From the NCBI GenBank assembly GCA_038277395.1, contig CM076197.1:74991348-75055347 (forward strand): a stretch of DNA of 64,000 nucleotides. The letters are read 5' to 3'. The translations under genes were made by a program, and so were the position numbers. The number at the start of each line of letters is the position of its first letter. Position 1 is the first letter of the stretch. The stretch comes from Dryocosmus kuriphilus. Its lineage: Eukaryota > Arthropoda > Insecta > Hymenoptera > Cynipidae. Of the stretch, positions 33,481 to 46,234 are shown piece after piece. The notes beneath the pieces were generated by a model. The model was not told the DNA's origin, did no database searches, and saw nothing but the letters and a program-made list of their open reading frames with translations.

Positions 33481-34144
33481 TGGGTCAGAGGGTCGACCTC
33501 ATTTTGTCGGCCTGTGTAATCATTTAATAAATTAATGAAAATCAGTATTAAGCTGAATAATTTTTTAAATTAGTTTCTTATTTTCCTCGAAATTTTCAAA
33601 TCTGGGGTAAAGTTGTGCACTTATATGAACATAGAAAAATTCTTGATCTCTAATAATAATTAAAATGTCTTTTAAACAAATAAAATTCCAAATTTAAATT
33701 GGAATCCGCTATACTACGATACTCCATCTGGGGGTAGAACTTAAAAATTTTAATTGCAGATAGATTTTGAAAGTTCGTATGCACAATGAAAAAAAAATAC
33801 GAGCCATCTAAAGTAATCGATAAATAGTGGTGAGCTTATTTTTCTAAAATTTACAACCACCTGAGCAAACAGAGTAAGAGGAGAACTTTATCGCCTTCTT
33901 TTTCTCTCAGTAAACGGAATACAATGCAAAGTTGAGACGATATTTTCGTTTACTCCATAGAATGAATTCGGATTCACTATTCAGTCGTTCTATTTCATAT
34001 TTTTGAGTACTTAAACTCATTCATTTTTATTTCTTCTTACAGATTTAGGTGGGTCGTTGAGAAAAACTAAAAAGTAATAATATAATATAAATAATATATA
34101 ATATATATATAATATAATATAAAAGTAATAATAAAAAGTAACAG

Positions 34145-34440
34145 CTCCAGGCACTGGGCAACAAGTACCTGATTATATAGAATATAAAGAGTTTGTACGA
34201 ATTCAAAACGAGCGCGTTAAAGCTGCAAATGAGCTCATAGGTGCTGAAATCCAGCGCATAGATGCTGAAAACTAGTTCATACATCCTGAAAACCAGCCCA
34301 TACATGCTGAAGACCAGCGCATAGACGCTGACAGCTGGCGAAAAATCGCTGAAAATCTGCGCATAGAAGTCGAAGAAGAGCGTGCACGAGCTGCTATACA
34401 AGGAAATCAACACAATCGCCGACGAAATTCATTCAAGTGA
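34145..34440 (+). pseudogene. Heptad-repeat coiled-coil exon with one in-frame TAG
   Basis: Not an ordinary ORF call because of one stop. After an acceptor-like AACAG (34140-34144) a single frame runs 100 codons to TGA at 34438-34440. It begins PGTGQQVPDYIEYKEF and then has at least seven 7-residue units of the type AE-Q-I-D/H (GAEIQRI, HAEDQRI, IAENLRI, EVEEERA), predicted to form a coiled coil. It ends in a basic NRRRNSFK tail. The only break is TAG at 34273-34275 in a unit where Gln (CAG) is expected, a one-base change. The 21-bp period keeps the frame. No family recognised. The neighbours are AT microsatellites and AT-rich DNA. It could be a recently inactivated gene or a sequencing error in a live one. 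Confidence 0.45.
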
Positions 34441-36545
34441 AATTAAATGTATTATCTACAATACTTAAATTTCATATTTTTATTTACAATTCATTATGTT
34501 CAAATTTTATTGTTTTAACAGATTGATGATAAACCTTGTTCGGTTCGGATTTCTGAATATTGTATTTCTAGAGTTAAGACTATATTTGCACTGTCTATAA
34601 CATCTCAGAATCTTCACCTTCCAGGTTTTTGTATGTAAGGCTGTATTTTTACCCCCGAAAAGTTTCTAAAATCTTGGTTAGTCACGTTTTTGCTTGTTCA
34701 CTTTATGTCTAAATTACTTTGGAAATGTAAACATTGTAAAATGGAACCGCTCAACAAAGATTGAAACTCGAAAGTGGCCTAGAAATAATTTTAAATCCTT
34801 CTACGACTACGTTCCTTTCCTTTAACTACAATCTCACTTTGTCATCACGTTTTGAAATTTTGGGTTTTTCTAAACATCTACTATCTTGTATCCTCTCAGA
34901 AAACTATTTGAACTTCAGCGCTAGACAAAAAAAATTTAAGGAAAAATGCAAGCAGCTAAGCATTCGCAATTGATCATCCTTGGATCAATATCGATAAGAA
35001 CTAAGCCAATATGTGTTAACCACTCACTGTGTATTTGTCAATAATCATTTAAATAAATAGTATAATTATAAATGGTGCATGAGTGTTCTATTTTTAAAAA
35101 GGCTATCATTAGTGTAATACTTCCCTTTCAACAAAGTAAAACTAATAACGAAATTAAATTTATTAGATGTTTCTCTTCACTATTAATTAGAACAATCAAA
35201 TTAGATATGCAGAAACATTACTTAATTCCTTTCATTTTATATCCAAATTTTCAACTCGAGATCTTATTTCGTGTGGGAGCGAGTTTCTGCGAAAAAAATG
35301 TGGGTAAGGTAGGAATCAAATAAGTGGCACATGGTCTTCGTAATATATATATTATGATGGCTCTTTTTTCTATTTTCAATTCAATACCACTATTTCACTT
35401 TTTAATATTTGTAACTCTTGCCTGAAGGGCGCCAGGTAGTATATTACAAAAATTACCAAAATGTATCACTAAATCTTAACCGCTGATAGTGCCCCGCGCT
35501 CAGAATCGCGGTAGAGGGGAGTGGTAAGGAGCAACGTGGTGAACGTGCGAATTACGAGACACTTTCACTTAGCTCAAAGAATTTTTTATTGTAAATTATA
35601 CCCCACATATACCCGGAAATAACGCGGTACAATCTGTGGAACTCCAGATTCGATGTAACATTAAAACACCGGTGTGGCCGACTGACGCCACCCGATTGCG
35701 AAGATGGATATTCCCCACCGAACATCAAGAAGTTTGAAAGAAAATCACAACCTAAATACTCTGAATGAAAAATAAGTCGAGAAAGAAAAATACTATACTG
35801 AGCGCCCACCTTGGATTATTATCCGTCTTCTCCTGAGGGATCCACGACCAAGCATTTTTGGATTCCGTTACTGGTTTCTCAAAATTACTGCGTCAGTACG
35901 TCTGGCATTTTTACTCGTCAAGGTACTACTGACTAAAAACTCACAGGCGGCTTTCCGCTGCCGTGTCTACGAGGCAAGGACGTTACTCAACCCCAGGCGT
36001 GGTCGTCGCTAATCCAAGGAAGGTGTACAATACAGATGCGCGAGTCGCGCTACAATATTCTACCGCCAGGGTGAGCCTGGAACGAGTGCTGCCACCCGTG
36101 TCCACCATCCTCCGAACGCCAAGCTCCCGCCTCCGCCATGTTGACTATCGCCGTCTGGCGGACGTGAAGTTAGGTGCGGCAGCCCCGGTATTCTTGAATG
36201 GTCGGGAATCACTTCCAACCACCTACACCAGGGCTTAGTCCCACGATATAATATCACCTTCTCTGTCCCCATGCCTGTCCATGGAAACAAGACCTCGGAA
36301 TTGACGTCAATAAAGGCACATGCTCTCCTCGAAGGTGTACATGAAATTATAAAAGTTACGAACAAGAAAATTATTGAAATAATAACCTATTATTATGCAC
36401 CTGGATCGTTAGCCGATTTTATTATTCTTTGAGTATTACCCATCGTTTGTGAGTAGTACCTTGACTGGCCGTTTCCCCAATTTTAGTAACTTAGATCGAG
36501 TGTAATTAAGTTTAAATTGTGCGGGTAGATTACCCCATCACAATG
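34441..36545. other. No established gene; GC-richer block at 35450-36350
   Basis: 34441-35440 is AT-rich with only weak ORFs. From about 35450 to 36350 composition rises towards 50 percent GC; the ORFs here (plus 35963-36238, minus 36060-36365) have no recognisable motif. The block might be part of an LTR retroelement or a degraded gene. (TA)n follows at 36545-36559. Confidence 0.4.
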
Positions 36546-36865
36546 TATATATATATATAGACCCGTGAAGGGAGCTAAAACGCTCCACTCCTAATTTTTA
36601 TGGCACTAACAGATTTCATGTAATTACATTGTACAATGTGCATTTGTGTATCTTTATCTTACACTTCCAATTAGAAGAAAAGTTTATCCAAGTATCCGCT
36701 CCCGATTTTGGTGGGACTCGGCCTCGAATACGCACATTTACTTCCACCCCACATCCACATTCACCTCACTTTTAGTTATGGTAAAAAATGGTTTTCTAAA
36801 TTCACATGTCAGCCCCGCGTTGGTAACTAGTAAAACGCCCGTTTGACGGCTGAGTGGTTTGACCC

Positions 36866-37560
36866 CACTGTGACCCCACGGGTCGCCAGTTTCACAGGTC
36901 TACATGTCACAATTTTTATTCGATTTAGACGTTTCTTTTTTAAAATAGAAGCTGAACAAATTCCCCAGTGATATCTCAAGGCCGATTTTCCAATTTTTGT
37001 TTTTGTGAAATTCTTTGTGAACAGCATAGGTAGAAAATATGTTATTATCAAGAAAAAAAACATTATTTTAACTTGGAAGAAATGATTTTTGTTAACTAAA
37101 TATCAAGAAAGATCAATTAGTTTCCAAAATACAGTACGTAAATAGTCAGTTTAGTAGGTAACTTAATTGTTATAATCAAATTTTATAAATAGTAAATGAA
37201 TGTGCCATTTGAGCACAGGAAAAAATTTTTTCTTCTCTACAATGTCTGATTAGGAAAGTGTCATATAGTAACAAAAAATTGTATAACACTGTGAAAAACA
37301 AAGAATTTTCATTTTTTATAAACAAGTGTTGTAAACAAATACTCAAATATGTCATTTCCAGTCAGAAAACAAATGTTCTATCTTAAAACGTCGCGTATTC
37401 TTCTCTGATCAATCCCGAATGAAATTGTAATGATTTATGATCAATTTCGAAAATGAATCGAAAATAATATTTAACTAGGCGGAGATTTTTTCATTTCTAT
37501 AGTGAGAAAATTTTGTCTCACGCATTTTAATCTATTTGTTAATAATGTAATATCATATAA
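36866..37560 (+). repeat. Relic related to the Transib terminal repeat
   Basis: Starts CACTGTG at 36866. Segments then match the Transib TIR in order: ACAGGTC, CGATTTAGACGTTTCTTTT (TIR CGATTTGGATGTTTTTTTT), GAAGCTGAACAAATT, GGCCGATTTTCC, then AAAAATTTTTTCTTC and GTGTCATATAGTAACAAAAA near 37222-37278 (TIR AGTCATATTTGGTAACAAAAA). Divergence is high, so this is an old relic or a cousin family. No transposase coding is visible. Confidence 0.45.
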
Positions 37561-37589
37561 TATGAAAAAAAACTTTAAAAATTAGGAAC

Positions 37590-37700
37590 CTGTAGTTCGG
37601 AGCATCTTTGGATATCAAATTTTATGTAATTTATTAGAGCTTGATTACAGTTATAGATTTATTAAATTAAGATGTAATCCGCCTCTTCTAAGATTAAAAT
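37590..37700 (+). repeat. Dispersed repeat module, copy 3
   Basis: TTTATGTAATTTATTAGAGC followed by TTGATTACAG matches the modules at 12090-12185 and 30445-30570. From 37700 to 38700 nothing else is recognised. Confidence 0.45.
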
Positions 37701-38719
37701 TTTTTAAAATAAATACGTAATGATGCAGGTTTTTCTGCAACTAAGGAAATTTAACTCGAAACCGTGTCGCAATGAGATTTTTGGAATCTTATTTTTCAAT
37801 TTTTTCGCATTTTTCTTGAAAATTTAGTTTTGAATTTACTTTATCAAGAGTGTCGATAAGGCAAATATCTGTTGATTAGAACTTCTCTGTTTGAAGCTGT
37901 TGAAAGTTAAGAAATTTAGAATCAATGCTGCAAAGGTCAAAATACCTGCAGTAATAATAATAGTATATTAGTATCAGTAGTAATAATGAAAACATCATAT
38001 ACTGCGAAAAAACGTAAAAATTTAATTTTAACGCCCATTTTTTTTCCTTTTTCGATGAAAACAAATGTCTATGTGTTAAATGAAATTTTCTTCCTTCAAA
38101 GAATTTCAGCAGCCTCTAAAATTGATTGTATATAAAAAAGAAAAAAGATAAGCGGTAAAATTTTTTTGACATTGGAATAATATCTTAAAATTTTTTTAAT
38201 GTAAACAAATAGAGTTTTCCAACTAGGTATTACAGTTTTAATTACTTTAAAAGTTATATTCCTAGAAAATATGCCCACATAGAATATATTTAATTGTTAT
38301 TTACGTATTTTGGACATTTCTTCGTTTGATTTAGAGAAAATTGAATTTTTCTGATTACTATAACGAATATTAATACTTATTTTATCGAAAAGAATGGACG
38401 TTGTCTTTTTCTGATAGCGTCAAACGTCAGGGGGTAAGAAGTTCAAATTTATTAAAAGTAAGTGCTAATTGCTACTCTAAATATTCCGAATAAAAATTTT
38501 TTTAAATTAGTTTTTGTAGGGAATAATAGTCGTTCAAAAAATAGATTATCTATAAATATTCTTATCACACTTAGAAATTTAAAATGTTTGTAGAAGATCT
38601 AAAAACGTTTTTTTTAAGTAAAAGAAACAATAAGTGTCTTTTTCATGCCACGTTTAAAGGTCCCCCCATCTCTCAGTCATATCTTTTCTTGCACCTGGCA
38701 CTTCATTTTTAAAGTGAAT

Positions 38720-39310
38720 AAAGTAAGGTAAATACGTTATGTTGGTGGAGGTGACATAGTCTATTTCGAAGATTCAATATGAGGCCTTCGTCTTGTTCTA
38801 ATAAAGTTTAAAATATAACGCAATCACGTTCTTTTATTAAATAAAGTAAGGCTAAATATTTTAACTGTGTAAATAATTCTTATTTTTCTAAATTGAAACA
38901 GTGCCTTGTAAATATTTCATGTTGGTAAAGGTGACGTAGTGCATTTATAAGTTTCACAATATTGCCTTCTTATTATTTAGAAAAATTTGAAAACATTACA
39001 CAATCGTGCGTTATATATACAGCACTAAATAAAGTAATATTCTTTCATTAATCAATTAGTAGTTTTCCGTCATCGAATTAGCAATTTAAAAAAAATCTTA
39101 AAATGGCCTATTTTTCTTTAATTAAATTAGTAGAATTTCACTGATAAATAGCGGACATCACTAATTTAGATTTAGAGCGTGTGATTTTGTTTCTGGAAAA
39201 TTTCATTGTTTAAAGTAGTGAAATTCTTATGACAATCATCCGTTAGTTTATATAAATAATTTTATATAATACATTTTAAATTGCAGTCCGATTGTTGTAA
39301 GGTGAACTGG
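38720..39310 (+). repeat. Composite dispersed repeat, copy 2
   Basis: Two units of about 170 bp begin GTAAATACGTTATGTTGGTG (38730) and GTAAATATTTCATGTTGGTA (38905). They are followed by the ATCGAATTAG and AATTTCACTGATAAAT modules up to 39300, the order seen at 9550-10540. From 39051 onward it is also part of the inverted duplication. Confidence 0.6.
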
Positions 39311-39372
39311 GGCAAAGTTAGCTAGCGGGGAAAAATTTTCAATGTAAATAAATCATCTTGCTAATCAATATC

Positions 39373-39412
<40 letters not shown>

Positions 39413-41499
39413 ATATATATATATATATATACAAATAAATAAACAAATATGTCTTAAATTTTGTATTTTGTTTATTGTTATTATTATTATATTATTAAAA
39501 GTCACATGATAGCCTCGAGATTTGAACGTCTGATGTAAAGTTTGGTATTTGAAACAAAAAAATAAAATTTTTTCGGTCTTGTTATAATGCATATATATCA
39601 CCGTAATCTCTAATAGCGAAATCCTCTTTTAAACAAAAGAAAATCTGAATTAGGTAAATGAAGGTATTCGAAGAGAATTACATTGGAACATTCAGCGGTT
39701 TATCATATTTTAGAAATATTAAATAAAAAAATACATATCCAATACATATTCAACTCTAATAATGAAGGAGTACTAGGTCCGTAAGGGGCTACGGAATATG
39801 GCCTTTCAGGCACTTTGGAAAAAGTATATATATATTATATAGAAGTATATATAATTATATAATATATAATATAATATAGAAGTATATATAATTATATAAT
39901 TGCTGCTCAGAGGACCTGAAAGCCAAGGCAGTTGAAGAAACCACGGGCGAAGTATTTACTTTATTTTAATTCAATTACCTGTTAAAGAGTCAGGTACATC
40001 TTTCGTATGATCACGTTTGAAAATAACCTTCTTTTGAATTTGTCAAAAATTTCCGAGTTTAGCTAATGACTTAAATTGTTGACATAATTTGTTTGAGAAG
40101 ATACTTCAAAATGAGTGTAATTAAATTTACACGTTTCACCACCTTTATATTAATAAAATAAAAATGAAACTTCGTTGTGCATAAAAATGATATAAATTAT
40201 TCAATTACCTTGTATAGAATGTAATTAAAACAAGTACGTAAAAATGTACCAATTTTCAAGAATTTCTTAACAGAAGTAACTTTAGTAACTTGAAAATGTA
40301 TCTTGATTTAAAAGAATATTTTAGAAGCAAATGGAGTTTCAAAAAATTGTTCTATAGAGAGTATTGAAATGACGCACTCTGTCCTAACTCTATAAGGAAA
40401 TATGTAAAGATTATATCTTATGAGTTTTTAAGGTAAAGAAAATTTTGCAATTCAAATATTTAAAATAATTTGAATGAAGAAGGACATAGTGACTAGTACA
40501 TTAAGGGTAAGAAGAATGCCGGTTTGACAGCTGAGCCCTCGCCCCAACTCGTAACATCGGCGATAACGACCGGCTTCGGTCAGGCGATGCGTTACTCAAC
40601 AGTCCATTGGGCAGCTCTACATGCCTCTGTTTTTGTAACAATAATATGCATAAAAAGTTGGGTCCGTCTCGGGACGCCCGGTGGAAGTGAATACTTCAAC
40701 TGTTTTGTACTGGACTTTTTATCTTTTAAAAAGAGTTGAAATAATAAAAACATGTTTATTGTTATTTGTATGTTTATGTACAGGTACTTTTTACAAAATG
40801 GTTTAACAATTTATTTATCTACATTAGAATCACAGAAATCTTTGCTTTTTAATTCAATAAAAGATACAATTGGTTTGTGGTAACTAAAGTAAGATATAAA
40901 TGATTTCCTGGGGGACTTTCGTTTCCAGTGACAATAGAGTCGGTACGGAATTTTTGAAGTGCGATCGTTTTTGGATAAGCAGAAGGGGAGAGTGGAGTGA
41001 GTAAGTTGAATGTGTGTTGTGTGATAAAGAAAGGGTTGAAAGTTTAGCGTGAGTGATGGGAGTGTAAGAAAAAGTGTGAAAATGAGTTAAAAAAGCGAAA
41101 AGTGAATGAGTGGTGAGTTTGAGGTTAGGTTGCAAGTTTTCTCTCAGCGCGGAGTTGAGCGAAGGGGAGGAAAGGTCAAGGGCGCGACGAAAGGGTAGAA
41201 GGGTGGACACAGAGAGGGTGTAGGCTCAGAGTCAGGAGGGTGAGTTGTAGGCAGAGAGATAAGGGTGAAAGAAATTAACTGGCAAGGCGAAGTGAGGGGG
41301 TAGGCGCATAGAGTTGGACAATTATTGGAAGGTAGGGTAGAGCAGAGAATGTCGTTAATACGAAGTCCGGTAGACAGAGGGCAGCAGAAGGCCGAAAGTA
41401 GCTCAGACTCACGCGGAACAATGAAAGCCGGAATAGAGGGGATGCAACAGGCGGGATAGATGAGAGCAGGGACGTCAGCGGTGGCCACAGTGTGGTGAA

Positions 41500-42660
41500 C
41501 ATGAATTCATGACGCCCAGTGGAACAGGAAAAAGAAGGGAGAGGAAGACGACCGTGGAAAGGGTAGAGAGAGACAGGGCGAGCAACGAGAGGTCGAGGAC
41601 TTTACTAGAGAAATGGCAACGAAGGGGGAGCTCTACCGGCAGCGAGGGGGATATATCGGGGATGGATAAAAGGAAAAGAGAAGAGGAGCAAGCATGGGAG
41701 AAAGTAAAAGAGATAAAAAAATTCCAAATGGAAGAAAAAGACCCCAGAAAGGGCAAGAGGGGAGGGAGATACTTTTCAGAAAATAGAAGCCTTAATTAAT
41801 AGTTTCAAGGAAGAGACGTATGAAAAGCTCGAAGAAAATGCAGAGAAAGGGGAAGAGGTTATTAGGGAGGAGGTTAGGAAGGTGAAGGAGAAGTGGGAAG
41901 ATTGGGATGAACGTTGGCAAACTGGAAAAAGAAAAGGTATGGAGTAAATTGGAAAGTATAGAAGAGAGGCAGAGGGAGCACGGGGAGATAGGAAGAGGGA
42001 AATGGTACAAATAGAGGAGAGAGTGAGAAAAATGGAGGTGACAAATGAGAATATAAGGGAGAAAGGAGGAAGTAGTGAGCAATTGAAGTGAGGATAATGA
42101 GAGGTTAAGCAGGAGATTGAGGCAAGTGGAAAGGAGACTGAGGGAGAAGAAAGGGCAAAGAAAAAAGAAACATAATAATCAAAGGCATGACAACAGACAG
42201 CGAAACAGGAAAGGGGGAGATTAGGAAGCTGATAAAAGACATCGGAGCACAAGTAAGGGTGGAAGAGGTAAAAAGAATAGGAAGGAGGGATAGGACGGAA
42301 TGTTTGCTGTTAGTAAAACTGGGAGTGAGAAGGAAAAGTATGAAGTGATGGACAAAAAAAAGGCGCTGAAGGGAAGAAGGGAGAGAATAGAGGAAGATAT
42401 GACGTGGGCGGAGAGGAAGAGAAAATGGATGATAGAGCGCAGGGCATGGACACAGAGGAATAAAGGAGAAAGGGTAAGGATTGGAAAAGATAGGATATGG
42501 GTAAATGGAGATAAGTGGATATGGGACGAGGAAGTAGAAGACCTGAGGGAAGGTAAAAAAATGGCAGAGAAGGGAAGGAGAAATGAAGAAAATAGTAAAG
42601 ACACAAAATCGGCGGGGGGTTTATTCAAAGCAAAAAGAATTGAATGGAAGGAATAAAGCA
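41500..42660 (+). pseudogene. LINE B ORF1 (coiled coil and RNA-binding domain), frameshifted
   Basis: Split over several frames. 41509-41799 carries an Arg/Glu-rich start with AWEKVKEIKKFQMEEK. 41780-42120 gives a long Glu/Lys coiled coil. About 42165-42300 gives RNIIIKGM-like and IRKLIKDIGAQVRVEE-like strands typical of the LINE ORF1 RNA-binding fold. 42300-42656 finishes with RIGKDRIWVNGDKWIWDEE and a basic tail. The protein would coat the LINE RNA and act as a nucleic-acid chaperone. The end overlaps the beginning of ORF2 in another frame (42583), an arrangement common in LINEs. Confidence 0.6.
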
Positions 42661-45600
42661 AGGATAGATAAAGAGAGAGAAGTGAAGGTGGCGTTTTGGA
42701 ATGTGGCAGGATTAAAGAACAAAGATACAGGAGTCTGGGAAGAAGTGCAAAAATGGGATGTGATAATGATGAGTGAAACATGGACGGAGGAGAAGGACTG
42801 GAAGGGCCTGAAGAGATGGTTGCAGAGAGGCTATGTATGGGTGATGCAAGGAGCAAGAAAGGAAAATGTAAATGGAAGGGGTATGAGTGGTATAGTGTCA
42901 GGGGTAAGAAAGGAGTTGGTAGTAGAAAAGGGATAACGTAAGAATACGGCAGAAAAGGAGGGAATAATGGTGAGAAGAATAAAAATGGGGAAAATAAAAG
43001 TGAACATTGTATGTGTGTATAGGAGAAGAGGGGAGGAAGAAGGGTGGAATGTAATAAAGAAATGGACAGATCAAAAGGGGGAGGATTTGGTGTTAATAGG
43101 AGGGGATCTTAATGCGTGGACTGGAGAACAAGGGGGAGAAAGGTGGGACGAAGAAAAAGAGGTTTATATGAGAAAGTCAAAGCACAAGGAAACGGACAGA
43201 GAGGGAATAAAGCTATTAGAGTTGATAGGAGATTCAGGGTGGTTCATCTGTAATGGAAATACAAGGGGGGATGAAGAGGGCGAGGTAACGTTTGTAGGTA
43301 AAGGAGACACTGTAATTGATTACATTCTAGCAGAAGAAAGAATCAGGAAGTTAATGGTGAGAATGGAAGTGGGTGATGAGATAGGGTCTGAGCACTTCCC
43401 AGTGATAGCGATATTGAAAGGTAGAAGCCTAAAGTGCGGAAAAGGGAATACGGGAGAAGCTGGGGAGATAAAATTAAAAATGGGAAATTGGGGGAAGATA
43501 AGTTAAGGAATTTACAGAAAGAATGGAAAATGAGGATCTTGGAGGTATGGAAGAGGAAGGGATAGATAAGACCATAGAAAATCTTAACGACGTGATTGTC
43601 AAGGTAAGGGATGAGGTGAGACCGAGAAATGAAGGAGAGAAATGTAAGAGAGGATGGTGGGATGTGGAGTGCAGAGAGAGCAAAGTAAAGATTAAAGAAT
43701 GTGTTAGAAAATGGAGGAGAGGGGAAATAAAGAAAGAAGACTACAACAAGAGGAAAAAAGAACATAAAAAATGTTAAGCAAAAAGAAGCAAAGGGAGAAA
43801 GAAAGGTACGTGGAAGAGGTGGAGAAAGCGGTTAAGGAAGGGAGAGAATGGGAAGTTATTAATAGGGAAAGAGGAAGAAAGAGGGGCATAAACGAGGAAA
43901 ATAAAAAATGACAGAGTGGACAGAATACTTTAAGGGATTGCTAGCAGGTGTGGGAAATAGGGTGCGGGGAGAAGGGAGGAAGGTAGTGCAGAGGATGGGG
44001 ACAGAGGAAACGTGATTAGTAGGGAGGAGATAAATGGAGCAATCGCAAGATTGAAACGAAACAAGGCAACAGGAGAGGATGGCATCGAAACGAAGCACTG
44101 AAATATGGTGGGGAAAGGGTAAGAGAAGAGATATGGAGGATATGTAATAAGGTATGGAAAGGAGTCGGTTGGCCTGAAGAATGGCGGACAGGGGTGGTAG
44201 TACCATTGATTAAGAAAGGAGAGGGAAAAAAAATGTGCAAGACTATAGAGGGGTTATAATCATGTCAATGGGTTACAAAGTTTACGCAGAGGTGCTTAGG
44301 AAAAAAGGCTGGAAAGGCAGGTCGAAGAAAGGGAAAGCATACCGCACAACCAAACAGGCTTTAGAGAAGGAATGGGGACAGCAGACAACATTTATGTGTT
44401 TAACTATTTAGTGAACAGGAACTTAGGTCAGAAGAAAGGAAAACTGGTCGCACTTTTTGTAGATTTGAAAGCGGCGTTTGACTCAGTCAAGAGAAGGTTG
44501 CTATGGAAGGCCTTAACAGAGAGAGGAATAGAAGAAAGCCTAGTAGAAAGGATAAAAGAGATATTTATAGAAACTAGGATGAAGGTAAGAATAGGGAAAA
44601 AGAAGGGAGAGGAGTTTTGGACGGGAAGAGGTCTAAGGCAGGGGTGTCCACTAAGTCCATTACTATTCAGTATTCTCGTAGCAGATTTAGAGCAGAAATT
44701 GGCAAGGAAAGGAAAAGGGGAACGAAATTGGAAAATGGCAAGCTATATTCGCTAGCATACGAAGACGATATAGTATTAATAGCAGATGATGAAAGAGGGA
44801 TGAGTCTAATGATGAGAATATTTGAAGAATATGTGAGATTGAAAGACTTAATGGTGAATGTGAAGGAAACTAAGATGATATGTTTTAGAAAAAGGAGGTG
44901 TAGGATAGAGTATGAATGGAAGATGTATGGCAAAGTAGTAGAATTGGTAGAAGAATTTTGTTGCCTTGGGTACTGGTTCGAAACAAGAGGAAGGAATGAG
45001 CTGCAGGTAAGAAAGAGATTGGAGTGTGGAAGTAAGGTAATGGGCCAAGTGTGGAGCATATGGGGAAGAGAAGATTCAAGGATGATAGGAGAATGAGAGT
45101 ATGGATGTTTGATGTTTTAGTGTGGTCAGTGGTGAGCTATGGAGTGGAAGTTTGGGGATGAAAGGAATATAAGAGAGTGGAAAGCATGCATGAACGATTT
45201 TTGAGATGGGTCATGGGGGTGGGATGGAGCTACCCAGTTTATATGTTGAGGGAAGAGATAGGCCGAGAAGAAATGGTAATAAGGCAGCTAAAAAGGGCTT
45301 GGAGTTTTGAAGAAAAACTAAGGAGGGGAGAAGGAAGTAAGATCGCGCAAGCGTGTGCAAGGGAGATGGAAGACAAAGAGAGAAGGGGGAACATGGGTAG
45401 GTCGAAATGAAAAGAAGAAAGGTACGCAAGGAAGAAGAAAGGTACGCAAGGAAGAAAGAATGGAGTATGAATGGGGTAAAATAGAGATTGGCCAGGAATA
45501 GAGAACGAGATTTTGGCGAGACAAAGGGAGGAAAGATGGATAAAAATCGTGAACTCAAGGTACAATAGTTGGTACAAGATGGTAAAGTGGGAAGGAGAGC

Positions 45601-45900
45601 CAGAATATTTGAAGAAGTGAAAGAAGGAGAGTAAATGAACAGAATGATGAGATCAAGAATCGGAGAGGGAGTAAGAGAGAGTAGGTACTGGATGAACGAG
45701 GAGGAGAATCGGTGTGTAGAATATGTGGGTATGAGCAAGAATCGTGGGTGCATGTGTTTGAAAGGTGTACAGGTGATGAAGAGGAAGGGAAATGTGTGGA
45801 AGAGAGAGTGAAAGAGATTCTGAATGGAATGGACAGGGAGAGGGATGGATGAAGAAGTTGGAAAAGTTAAGAGAAAGAAAAGGTCTCATGATATAAGTAA
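42583..45900 (+). pseudogene. LINE B ORF2: AP endonuclease and reverse transcriptase, frameshifted
   Basis: Endonuclease motifs in order: VAFWNVAGLKNKD and MMSETWTEE (42583-42936), LIGGDLNAWTGEQGG (about 43096-43140), VIDYILAEERI (43312) and GSEHFPVIAI (43384). Reverse transcriptase: a MGTADNIYVFNYLV block from 44372, LFVDLKAAFDSVKRRLLW (44454-44507), GLRQGCPLSPLLFSIL (44630-44680) and LAYEDDIVLIADDE (44753-44794), where YEDD keeps both catalytic Asp residues. NVKETKMICFRKRR and YWFETRG follow, then a thumb region to about 45900. Main breaks are near 42936, 43506, 43777, 44240, 44755, 45096 and 45410. The order fits a two-ORF LINE with AP endonuclease. The catalytic residues are preserved, so decay may be recent or partly due to base-calling. 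Confidence 0.75.
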
Positions 45901-46234
45901 AAGTATAAAGTAGAGTCGAGAAAGAAAAGATCAATGATAGATTGGTAAAGGCAAGAGGAAACGAAAGTCCTGGTCTCGATCGCTAGCGTAGAAATATAAG
46001 AGTAGATAATAAGAAAGATTGTATATATTAGCAATAAGATAGCGATAAGGTATGATATAAGGAATTGAATGTATAGATACTTGTAATGGTTTGGTGAAGA
46101 CTCTTAAACCCGTAAAAGGGAGAGAGTATAAATAAACATTGATTGATTGATATAAATGATTTCGAATCTTCCTATATTACTGTTTGTCTGACTTCCCATC
46201 ATGTAAATAGATCTAATATTGTGGGACCCCAAAC

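Larger units (their letters stand above)
40908..46149 (+). mobile_element. Full-length GA-rich LINE (LINE B), left copy, with 14-bp TSD
   Basis: Both ends are defined by ATATAAATGATTTC at 40894-40907 and 46150-46163. The plus strand is strikingly purine-rich throughout. Order: 5' leader (40908-41500), ORF1 remnant, ORF2 remnant with AP endonuclease and reverse transcriptase, then a 3' end with AAACCCGTAAAAGGGAGAG, TATAAATAAA and a short (TTGA)n tail. Length is 5,242 bp. Reading frames are broken many times, so it is inactive or error-laden. The clade is unresolved; it has an AP endonuclease rather than a restriction-like one. Long CT-rich ORFs on the minus strand are shadows of the purine bias. 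Confidence 0.85.

Noticed and set aside
35963..36365. Overlapping ORFs on both strands in the GC-richer block
   Set aside because: Overlap on opposite strands, no recognised domain, no splice signals; left as unassigned.
40524..40739. 71-codon ORF in a GC-richer patch
   Set aside because: No motif, start context or homology I can name; its right-arm counterpart has a different frame structure.
40884..45934. Long Ser/Pro/Leu/Phe-rich minus-strand ORFs (up to 211 codons)
   Set aside because: They are antisense shadows of the purine-rich LINE B; the plus strand carries the endonuclease and reverse-transcriptase motifs. The same applies to plus-strand ORFs at 56581-61873 in the right arm.
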